A DNA stretch of 20,000 nucleotides, from assembly GCA_002104895.1 (NCBI GenBank), contig MCFG01000073.1, positions 20,001 through 40,000 on the forward strand. The letters are read 5' to 3'. The position numbers were made by a program, and so were the translations under genes. Below are positions 1 to 20,000 of the stretch, piece by piece (position 1 is the first letter of the stretch; the number at the start of each line of letters is the position of its first letter). Source of the DNA: Anaeromyces robustus (Eukaryota > Neocallimastigomycota > Neocallimastigomycetes > Neocallimastigales > Neocallimastigaceae). The notes under the pieces are model-generated. The model was not told where the DNA came from, did no database searches, and saw only the letters and a list, made by a program, of their open reading frames with translations.

Positions 1-35
1 AAATAAATGAATAAATGAATGAATGAATGAATGAA

Positions 36-82
<47 letters not shown>

Positions 83-84
83 AT
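1..84. repeat. (AAAT)n microsatellite with GAAT variants
   Basis: Tetranucleotide array in which the first part mixes TAAA with TGAA units and the rest is pure TAAA up to a TGTATG break near 84. It is cut by the left edge, so its true length is unknown. Confidence 0.9.
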
Positions 85-1270
85 GTATGTAGATGTATAA
101 TATAATGAATATATAAATAAATAATAATTAAATAATTTCATATATTTAAAAAAATATAAATAAATAAATATATATAAATGTGTAAAATATAATAAATATA
201 TAAATATATAATAACTAAATAAATCAATATATTTGTTTTAAATATATATTTAATTATATTTGTTATATATAATTTAATTATTTATTATAATTAAATATAT
301 TAATTAAATATATTAATTAAATATATTAATATTTATATAACTGAATAAATAAAACTTAATTTTACTTATATTAAGTAAATTATTTATAATAAAAATTTAT
401 AATATATGTAATAATATAATATATGTATAAAATTAAAAATATAAAAATTTAAATATTTATAAACTTTAGACTTTTCGTTTTTTTTGAGATTTTTCTACAT
501 ATATTAAATTTTAATGATACATATATTATATTATATTTTATTTCATATAATAATATATATGCATAATTAAATTATTTTATTAATTTTATTAATTAATTAT
601 TCATATATATGGTAATAGGTTAATATTATAATGTAATATAATGTAATATAGTGTAATATAGTGTAATATTTTTGATGTAATATATTTAGTTATTAAAATA
701 AACTATGATAAAATCTTTTTTTATTTTTGATATTAGAATATGCTATTATAATAATTTTCAATTTTTTTTTTTAGAAAGTAGAAAATTGTATTGCATATTT
801 AATAATAAAAAATAAGTGGAATATTCAATTCATATTGTAAATTAAACATTAATATTTAATAATTTTTTGTTTTTATTTATATTATTTATTTATATTTTTT
901 TTAATTTATATCTTCTTTTTTTTTTTCATCTACTACAAAGTATTAAAAATTTTTATAATATTTTTTCAAAAGTATTGTTCATTAAGAAAAGAAAAAAAAG
1001 AATATAACGGACAATTAATCATTACAATATAATTGATTTAAAATATTCTTTTTTTACATAAATCAATGATAGTTTATTATTTAATATTCATTTTATTGGT
1101 TAGCTCATTAACAAATATTTTTACAAATTAAGAACACTCAAGTTTTAAATTAATTATAATTATAATATAGAATTAATTTTTGATATTTTATATTTTTTTA
1201 AATTAAATATTGATAATTATATTTTTTATATTTACCATATTTAGTTTTTATAATCATTAAAAACACTATA

Positions 1271-1288
1271 CATGTGATATATCACATG
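1271..1288. promoter_or_regulatory. Perfect 18-bp palindrome CATGTGATATATCACATG
   Basis: The sequence equals its own reverse complement over 18 bp and has two CATGTG/CACATG E-box-like halves around an ATAT centre. It stands out from the almost pure A/T context. It lies about 370 bp upstream of the plus-strand Cys-rich relic. A binding site for a dimeric regulator is possible, but no function is shown. Confidence 0.35.
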
Positions 1289-1639
1289 ATTAAATAAATA
1301 TATTTTGAAACTTTAATACATATTAAAATTGAAAAAAAATTTTTTTTTTAAAATTATTTCATTTATTTAACTAAATTAAAATTAATAAAATTTTTAAAAA
1401 TGGGAAACATGGACATTACAAATTTTCTTAAAATTTCATGTTAGGAAAATCTCATTTTTCTTGTTTTTCTTTAATATTTATTAATTATTCGTACATTTTC
1501 ATACATTATATATTACTATGGTTTAATAAAAAAAAAAAATAATAATTATAGTGTATAAAATATTATAATATTATATATATAAATTTATTTATAATTTTTT
1601 TTAAATATAATATAATAATAAATGTAAAATGATTTTTAA

Positions 1640-1920
1640 TTAAAAATAAAATATGAATGTTATATTAGTCTTTGTTGTAAAAATGATATATGTGCTCCAA
1701 CTGATTATGAATACAGATATTATTTTATTGAAATATTAGATAAAAATGGACATGGAACAAAATATATTATTTATATTTGTACTATCATTATTATGGTATA
1801 TTTCACTTAACTGTTAAAATTTCTGTTAAATGTGATAATGATTTACAATGTTTATCTAATAAATGTTTTAAACTTTCAATTTTAGGATTATTTAATATTA
1901 ATAATAATATAACAATATGA
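1640..1920 (+). pseudogene. Frameshifted Cys-rich coding relic
   Basis: Two adjoining frames read like a decayed secreted Cys-rich protein. Frame one is open 1640-1810 and contains a CCKNDICAPTDYEYRYYF stretch followed by ILDKNGHGTKY, ending at TAA 1808-1810. Frame two picks up at about 1810 and runs to TGA 1918-1920 with a C-D-N-D-L-Q-C-L-S-N-K-C-F segment. That spacing (C-x5-C-x4-C with an SNKC core) recalls Cys-rich repeats common in secreted proteins of gut fungi; this is from memory. There is no ATG in frame at the left end and no signal peptide. The residue mix (Cys, Asp, Gly, Pro) is less biased than in the surrounding spacer. It could also be an unrecognised exon of a gene with an intron across the break, or chance. 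The large minus-strand gene ends only about 45 bp to the right. Confidence 0.35.
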
Positions 1921-1964
1921 TGATATAATAATATAAAAATAATATAATAATGAAATTATTGATA

Positions 1965-12826
<10,862 letters not shown>

Positions 12827-13010
12827 CTTTTAAATAAATTTATTTTGAAATGTTAATTTTATAATATTAACTAAATAATATTTATTAATATTAAAAAATA
12901 ATTCCATAAAAATTAATTTATTTTATTGTAAAAAAACATTTATTTATGAATATCATAATTATATTTATGAATATCATAATTAAAATCATAAAAAAGGAAA
13001 AACTATACTC

Positions 13011-13013
<3 letters not shown>

Positions 13014-13066
<53 letters not shown>

Positions 13067-13292
13067 AAATAAATAAATAAATAAATAAGTATATAAATAA
13101 ATAAATAAATAAATAAATAATAAATAAATAAATAAATAAATAATAAATAAATAAATAAATAAATAAATAGATAAATAAATAAATAAATAAATAAATGAAT
13201 AAATGAATAAATAAATAAATAAATAGATAAATAAATAAATAAATAAATGAATAAATGAATAAATAAATAAATAAATAAATAGATAAATAAAT
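13014..13292. repeat. (AAAT)n array with higher-order pattern
   Basis: Tetranucleotide array with regular variants: TAGA units at about 13168, 13224 and 13280 (56-bp steps) and paired TGAA units at about 13196/13204 and 13248/13256 (52-bp steps). This shows amplification of a block of about 52-56 bp on top of the basic unit. The left part has AATAAT slips near 13063, 13119 and 13141. Confidence 0.9.
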
Positions 13293-14035
13293 ATATATAA
13301 ATAAATTTAATAAATCAATAATCAAGCTTGTTTATTATAAATTATTTATTTATATAAAAATCAAAAAATTTTTTTAATTTATTTAATTAAAAAATTTTAA
13401 CATAATAATATATTAAAAATATAATGTAATATATTATTAATATATATATTCAATAGATAAAATCTTTTTTTTAAATATTAATTTATGTTACAAATTTTTA
13501 GTATTTAAAATTATATTTATTTATTTCTTATATATTTTTATTTAATACCTTCATTTATTTCCTTTTATATTTATTTATTATTGATATAAGAATTCTATTA
13601 TTAACAATTATAAATTATTTATATATTATAAATATGGACAATTTCTTATATATTTTTATTAATTTAGTATAAATATAATATATAACAATATATTATAAAT
13701 AAATTTAATTTATTTGTGTAATATATAACACATATTAATTTTCTACAGAGAAAAAAACACAAAAAATAAAAAAATAAAAAAACAACTTGAAAATAGTTAA
13801 AAAAACAAGAAAAAAATATATATATATATTAAAAAATGCATAATTGGGAATTATTTAATTATAATCTATATGATGATTATAATTATATAATGTATTAATA
13901 TATAGAATATTCATTTTTTCATTTTTTACTAATCATATTATAATGTAGCCAAATTAATTATGAAATATTTTTATATCAATAATATAATTAATATATAAAT
14001 AAACATATTAATATTATATATTCATATAATATTAA

Positions 14036-14241
<206 letters not shown>

Positions 14242-14810
14242 AAGCATATTAAATACATGAAATTAATAATGAAAAAAAAAAAAAAAAATAAATGAAAATA
14301 AATAAAGGAGTAAATTTTTTAAAAATTTTTTTACTTATGGAAAAGTTTTTTTATTTTTTTTTTTTTAAATTTTTTATAAATTATTAAGAGAAACAAAAAT
14401 AAATAATTATTATTATATAGAATAGTAATAGTTATTTCAATGGTAATAGACTCTTTGTAATAGAGTTTATTGGTACCTTATAAATTGTAAAAAAGTAAAA
14501 AAGGGATAATATACCGAAAACAGGAATATACTAATAAATTCAAATTTATACCTAATTTATTAATTTAAGTAAAAAAAAAATTGAGAATACTTTCAATAAA
14601 TTATTTTTATTATTGAAAGAATTTTTTTTTTTTTTGTATGTTAAATCCAAGTAATTATTGAATAATAATATAAATTTTATATTTACTATCTAATGTTAAT
14701 TAAAGGTAAAATTTAAAAAATAATAAAAATTTATAATGTATAAATTATAAGAAATTTATTTATAAATTATATATAATAAATGTTTGAATTGATTGAATGA
14801 CAAATTTGTT

Positions 14811-14936
14811 TATCAAAGAAAATTGTTATATTTTTTTTAAAAAAAAAAAAGAATATCAAAGAAAATTGTTATATTTTTTTTAAAAAAAAAAAAGAATATC
14901 AAAGAAAATTGTTATATTTTTTAAAAAAAAAAAGAA
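14811..14936. repeat. Tandem triplicate of a 43-bp unit
   Basis: Three copies begin at 14811, 14854 and 14897, each starting TATCAAAGAAAATTGTTATA and followed by a T run joined to an A run. The third copy has a shorter T/A run. Each unit can form a short T:A hairpin. Confidence 0.9.
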
Positions 14937-15146
14937 TTTATATAATTATAACATTAAAAATTTTGGTTAAAAAGAAACAGCAATAAATATAATACAATAT
15001 ACAATAATTTTGGAATCCAATAAAATAATTATAAAACATTGCAATTTTTTAAAAGTCATGTTTTATAGCCACAAATTTATTAATTGTCTAAAGGAATATA
15101 AAAATAGATATTTCATTAAAAATCATAAATTCAATATTAGATTTGC

Positions 15147-15244
15147 TTTATTATATAAAAAATATATTTATTAATGTTTTATTTATATAAAAAATATATT
15201 TATTAATGTTTTATTATATAAAGAATATATTTATTAATATTTTA
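15147..15244. repeat. Tandem triplicate of a unit of about 32 bp
   Basis: Three copies of a TATATAAAAAATATATTTAT-type block followed by TAATGTTTTA, starting near 15152, 15184 and 15215. The last copy differs by an AAAGAA and a TAATATTTTA variant. It lies about 450 bp upstream of the Rho GEF start. Confidence 0.85.
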
Positions 15245-15414
15245 TCAACTTTAATAAAAGTGGGATTTTTTCTAACCTATTTATTTATTTTATCGTATAT
15301 AAATATTATATTTATCATATTTAAATATTTTTTATAATAAGACGAATAGATATATTTTCAGTAAAAACGGAATTTTATTTAATAGTAATTCTTAAATTCA
15401 TTTTGCTATACTAT

Positions 15415-15417
15415 TAA

Positions 15418-15448
<31 letters not shown>
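15415..15448. repeat. Short (AAAT)n tract upstream of the Rho GEF
   Basis: About eight tetranucleotide units ending at AAGGAAAA, roughly 230 bp before the Rho GEF ATG, followed by A-rich promoter or leader sequence. Confidence 0.9.
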
Positions 15449-15679
15449 GGAAAAATAAAAATAAAAAAAATAAAAAAATAAAAAAAAGTTAAGAACTAAT
15501 AATTAAAAAATCAAAATTAAAAATCAAGTCAAAATCAAATCAAAGACAATAATAAAAAATTTGTAGTATTTTATTTTTTATTTTTTTATATTTCATTTGA
15601 AATCATAAATAAATTAAGTTTATCATAATAAGAAAATAAAAAAAAAACAACTTTATAATATTCATAATAATAAATAAAA

Positions 15680-18600
15680 ATGCAACAACCAAATAATGCA
15701 CCTCCAAGACAAAGAAGACCTCCACCACCATTAGGTACTCAAAGCGTGGATGGTTATGGACAGAATAATGTAAGAGTGCAATATAATCAACAATATAATA
15801 ATAATGTACCTTATTCTGGTTCAGTATCATATCAAAATCAAAATCAAGGACATTATGATAATAATCATTTACAATTTCCAAATAATAGTCGTCATCAACG
15901 TATGAACTCATCTTCTGGTGGTATTAGTCCTCCACCACAACATATAAATAGTTATCCAGTTAATAATTATCCTCAACAACAACCTCAACAAGGTTTTCCA
16001 AAATATAGTTCTACTGTACCTTCTTCAGCATATGGTAGAGGACCCCAGACATATTCAGTAAATAATTCAGTTCCAGTTCAAAATTATGGTCAACCACCAA
16101 ACCAACGTATGTATCAAAATAATCAGGAATTAACTCCAGAAATTTATGTTCAAACTTCTGAACATAATTTACCTAATCCTCCAAGAAAGTATATCCCAGC
16201 TGGCGTTACTAATGTTCCACCAACTCCTCGTCGTCAAGTAATATCTCCAAATTCAAACCATAAAGTTGGTCCTAATCAAATTTCACCAGTAAGATCGAAT
16301 GCAAGTTCTTCGCCACAATTATCACCTCAGTTGGTTGGAAGTCATTCTCCAAAACCACCACCACGTCGATCATTTATATTACCGGACAGTAGTGGTTCAC
16401 CACCAAATCGTTATGCTCATCCATCTTATAGTCCAGGTCTTGATTATCAACTACCACCACCACCACGTCAATATCAAAGAGGACGTAATACATCAATGTC
16501 TTCACAAAATATTCAAGTACCAGTGAATCAAACTCAAAATGCTAATAGTCCAAATTCATTTGCTTCATCTGTTAATAATTATCACAGTCCATCTCTCCAT
16601 GAAGATTCTGGAGTTTATAGCCCTCATCATCAACATAAACGTAATTATTCTTATTCTTCTTCTATTACAGTTCCTAATATGGAACTTAATGAAGGTAATG
16701 ATGACGGATATTATTTCGATCATAGGAATAGTTTAATGGTTAATGTTAATGGTAATAATATAGGAGCTCGTCAATCATTAGCTTCTCAAGTTAGTGGTAT
16801 TTCACAGTTGAGTAGTATGTCAAAATCTACATATAATAATAGTGATCATAAAGAAATATATTATGAAGGTGATAGTTCTGATGAGAATATTGAAGAAGCA
16901 GCAGTCAATAGGAATGATAATCGTAGTATTATAGAAGCTGAAGATGATTTACAAGATGCAGGAAGTAGTCTTATTTACGATGAAAAGACATTAGCAGAAA
17001 ATACAGAAAAAGTTTATGAGAATCTTGATCCATCAGAAGCCAAAGAATTACAACGTCTTAGTATTAATTTGAAAAACTTTGATGCTAACAATAATATTAA
17101 ATTTGATGATTTTAATTTAGATTCTATAAATGATGAATCTGATAAGAATAAAAAAATATCTGACAAAGAACAAAATTCACTTAGTATTATTAAAGGTGAT
17201 GTAGATATATTAAATTTATCTAATATATCTGATGAGCTTGATCGTTCGAATCAAGCTTTATTAAATGTTTTAAGTGATGAAATTAAAGATTTATTTAATC
17301 AAGTTGATATTAATGACTCTAAAGGTCGTCCTTCAGATAATTCTTCGAAAAATCCATTAGAAAGGGTTAAACAAAATGATAAAATTGAACGTAGTGATAC
17401 TGGTTTAAGTACTGATAGCCTTCAAATGACGGATGTATTTACTCATTTAAGTTCAAAATATAATGATGATGGTGAAATTACACCAAAATCAACATCATCT
17501 AATGAAATTAATAATAATAATAATAATCAATCTTTTATAAATGAATCAATATCTTATGATAATTCATTACATGAATATCAATATGAAGAAGATCCATCTA
17601 TATCATATCGTCGTAATTCCTTTAATTCTAATAATGGTTCAGGTAAATTATATAATATATATTTAGTATTTTTAAAATTATATGAGATTAGGCAATTTCA
17701 ATTAATAATTATTAATTTCTTCTTATTATTAATATTATTAATATAATTAATACTTTTATTATTAATATTTATTTATATATTTTATTAATATTTTATTTTT
17801 ATTTTAATAATTTCTTCTTCTTATTATTATCATCAATACTCTTATTATTAATATTTGTTTATTTTATTAATATCTTTACATTATTAATATATTAATTTTT
17901 TATGTTATTACTATTTCTTTATATTATTTTTTTATATTATTAACAAATTATTATTTTCCTATTGTTAATTGATTATTATCCATTCATAAATCCATTTTAT
18001 TATTAGTATATAATGGTGATGAAAAATCATTTGGTACTTTTATATCTGTAGATAATAATTCTATAAGACAAGATTATTATAATCCATCACAAAGTATTCA
18101 AGATAATCATGGTCCAGCACCAAGTTTAGATGCCGAAATGTCAGATGTTCCTCCAAAAAGACCACCACGCTATTATGAAATAAATAATCAAGGTCCACCA
18201 CCAGCGGTTCCACCAAGACGTCATTATAGAGCTAGTGTTTATGTTGATGGTAATAGTGTTGAAGTTAGTCCATCTGTTAAATCATCAAATACATCGTCAT
18301 TAAGTAAACCTGAAAGACGTCAAAGTTTAGGTAGTAAGATTGTTTTGCAAACTCCTCCACGTTCAGGAACATCTCAACCTGCCAATAGAGTACCACAATC
18401 TCCAGATGAAGAATCTGTTGTTAAATCAAATACAACAAAAACAAGTACTATACCAGACGATGCACCTAAAGAAGATGAATTTGAGGATGATTTCGTTTAT
18501 CATTCAGGTGATATTAGAGAAAAATTCCCACTAGTTAATCATTCTGCTTGTATGTCACAAATTGCAGCTAATTTCAGAAAGAGAATTAAGTTAGTTACAC

Positions 18601-20000
18601 ATATTAAAGACTCTATTGAATATATGCAAAGTTTCTCTGGTTATGATGCTGTTACAGCTCTTGCTGAAATTTTAGAAACTGAAGATAGAAAAGTAGCTCA
18701 AACTACTGGTCAAGCATTAGAAGAACAAGGCATGTTTCATGATGTTGTTTATCTTCATAAATTATTAGATAGCCATTACCATTATTATCAATTTGAAGAT
18801 TTAGCTAAACCAATAGCTATTTTAGAAAGAAAGGAAACTGAAAGATTAAATCCAAAAGAAAGGGGTTAGTGAAAATATATATAAGAAATTTAATAATAAT
18901 ATTTTATATTAGCTAAATTATTATTATTATGATTATATTTATATTTATAACTTTAAATGCTTTTTTATTTTAATTTTTTTTTATTTTTAATTTTTACTTA
19001 TTTATTTATTTATTTATTTTCTTTTGATATTATCAATTAACAGCAAATTTAATGAGAAAAATAACTGAAAGAAGAGGTAGTAGAGCTGAACTTGATGAAA
19101 ATGAACCACTTGGTGTTCTTGTGAATATTGCTAAATGTTATTCACCAACTTGTACAGATAGTTCACCATGTTATTCATATTCTTGTCCAAGAAGAAGAAT
19201 CAAAGAAAAAGTAACAATTGAAGAAACTGGAGGAAGGTATGCTAATATGAATATGACTTTAGGATTACAAACAACATGGTCAACTTCTCTTGGTAAATCA
19301 TATGTTAGTAAAATGTCAAAGCAAGCTATTAAACGTCAAGAAATTATGTATGAATTTATTCGTACTGAAAAAGAATATGTTAATGATTTACAATCTGTCA
19401 TAAAATATATGATTGACCCATTAAGACATGGTAAAGTTATTGGTGTTGATAGTCGTCTTATAGATAGTATTTTTGGTAATATTGAGGAAATTTCAAAAGT
19501 AAATAGTGATTTTTATGAAAAGCTTCGTAAACTTCAAAAAAGAAAACCAGTATTAGAATCTATGGGTGATGTTGTTAAAGAATGTGTTAGTTCTTTTATT
19601 TGTTATACTAAATATGGTGAAAATCAACCATCTGCTAAACAAATATTACAAGTTCAAAAGAATAAGAATATTCAATTGAATGCTTTCTTTAAAGAATGTC
19701 AAAACATGCCATACTTTAGAAGATTACCTGTAGAAAGTTTCTTAGCAAGACCAACAACTAGATTAGGTCGTTATCCAATTCTTATTCGTGATATCCTTAA
19801 AAATACATCAAAAAATCATCGTGATCAAATTTTATTAAAGGAAGCTAATACTACTATTGAAAATATTTTAAAGGAAGTTAATGCATTAGCTGGTAAAGAA
19901 ACTAATCGTTTAAAGATGAATCAATGGTCGGAATTATTAAGATTTGAAAAGAAGAATGATGTTTCTTCAATACATTTTGATGATCCAAAGCGTGAATATA
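15680..20000 (+). CDS. ROM2: Rom1/Rom2-type Rho1 guanine-nucleotide exchange factor (N-terminal part, runs off the window)
   Basis: Exons 15680-17642, 18007-18864 and 19044-20000+ join in phase 1 (introns start GTAAAT and GTTAGT), giving 1259 residues before the edge. The first ATG lies 6 nt after an in-frame TAA (15671-15673). Residues 1-700 are disordered and Gln/Asn/Ser/Pro-rich with many SH3-ligand-like motifs (RRPPPP, KPPPRRS, PPKRPPR, AVPPRR). Two predicted helical stretches lie at 435-470 and 518-545. Residues about 838-917 form a DEP domain (NFRKRIKLVTHIKDS to HYHYYQF). A Cys motif C-x4-C-x5-C-x4-C at 972-988 (KCYSPTC...CPRRR) is typical of fungal Rho1 GEFs. The DH domain spans about 1037-1227, with TEKEYVNDL (conserved Glu 1049) and RPTTRLGRYPIL (1176-1187). 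PH and CNH domains are expected beyond the window. The family loads GTP on Rho1 at the cell cortex and drives glucan synthase, Pkc1 and actin/cell-wall integrity signalling. Domain call secure; choice between Rom1, Rom2 and Rgf names is not. Confidence 0.93.
17643..18006 (+). other. Rho GEF intron 1 (364 nt)
   Basis: Donor G|GTAAAT and acceptor TTATTAG restore the frame (codon Val split after its first base). It is T-rich and rich in ATTATTAATATT words. The upstream frame reads on to a stop at 17746 with a low-complexity hydrophobic tail, which is intronic read-through and not protein. Confidence 0.9.
18865..19043 (+). other. Rho GEF intron 2 (179 nt)
   Basis: Donor GTTAGT and acceptor AATTAACAG join Gly/Ala codon halves and keep the DEP-to-Cys-motif frame. 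A short (TTTA)5 tract at about 19000-19019 lies 25 nt before the acceptor. Confidence 0.9.

Larger units (their letters stand above)
1..1639. other. A+T-rich spacer, no supported gene
   Basis: Stop-rich in all frames, with homopolymer runs and short AT repeats. It holds an (AAAT/GAAT)n array at the left edge, a 13-bp repeat near 290-332 and a 10-bp repeat near 620-668. An 18-bp palindrome lies at 1271-1288. A 14-codon ATG frame at 1400-1444 is too short to support. This is the 3' side of the large minus-strand gene and the 5' side of the plus-strand Cys-rich relic. Confidence 0.6.

Noticed and set aside
1400-1444. 14-codon ATG frame (MGNMDITNFLKISC)
   Set aside because: Too short, no splice partner found and no link to the Cys-rich relic could be shown.
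12918-13325. LFIY-repeat reading frame on the minus strand
   Set aside because: Pure translation of an (AAAT)n array; a tetranucleotide stays open in a frame by chance of lacking stops.
14421-14490. tRNA-Tyr-like hairpin: ACTCT stem, TTGTAAT loop with a GTA anticodon, preceded by a CAATGGTAAT D-loop-like segment
   Set aside because: No T-arm (GGTTCGAATCC-type) and no pairing acceptor stem follow; likely a chance fold in AT-rich DNA.
15603-15911. Open frame on the minus strand overlapping the start of the Rho GEF
   Set aside because: Antisense shadow of the Gln/Asn-rich first exon; no motif or splice support.
16299-18534. Short + strand frames overlapping the Rho GEF exons
   Set aside because: Out-of-frame shadows, His/Leu-rich because of the Gln/Pro codons of the real frame.

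Overview
The window reads as nuclear DNA of an early-diverging fungus, most likely an anaerobic gut fungus (Neocallimastigomycota). Reasons: extreme A+T richness, very long (AAAT)n and (AAT)n arrays between genes and inside introns, many short GT-AG introns, Asn/Lys-rich proteins, and a fungal-type Rho1 exchange factor (DEP, a Cys-rich motif, then DH). Dictyostelium-like amoebae share the base composition and Asn runs, but the Rho-GEF architecture is fungal. The taxon is an inference.

Layout. 1-1964: repeat-rich spacer with a perfect 18-bp palindrome and, on +, a frameshifted Cys-rich coding relic (about 1640-1920). 10230 down to 1965 (-): one large gene that I could splice by hand into 21 exons and 5136 nt of uninterrupted frame (1711 aa plus stop). 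It encodes a leucine/isoleucine-rich helical protein with Asn-rich insertions; its C-terminal part resembles the middle of Integrator subunit 2 (INTS2), a tentative call. 10231-10976: spacer with two (AAAT)n arrays. 12826 down to 10977 (-): a 7-exon gene for a 227-residue nuclear FKBP25/FKBP3-type prolyl isomerase, very secure. 12827-15679: a long divergent intergenic region with three (AAAT)n arrays and two tandem repeats. 15680 to beyond the right edge (+): a Rom1/Rom2-type Rho1 guanine-nucleotide exchange factor, three exons seen, cut at the end of its DH domain; PH and CNH domains would lie outside.

The three genes are not an operon. FKBP25 and the Rho GEF are divergently transcribed; FKBP25 and the large gene run head-to-tail on the minus strand. 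No tRNA, rRNA, CRISPR array or recognisable transposon was found. The main points for follow-up are the possible INTS2-like protein in a fungus, its many micro-exons, its apparent lack of the INTS2 C-terminal part, and the consistent T-rich sense orientation of tetranucleotide arrays close to 3' splice sites.
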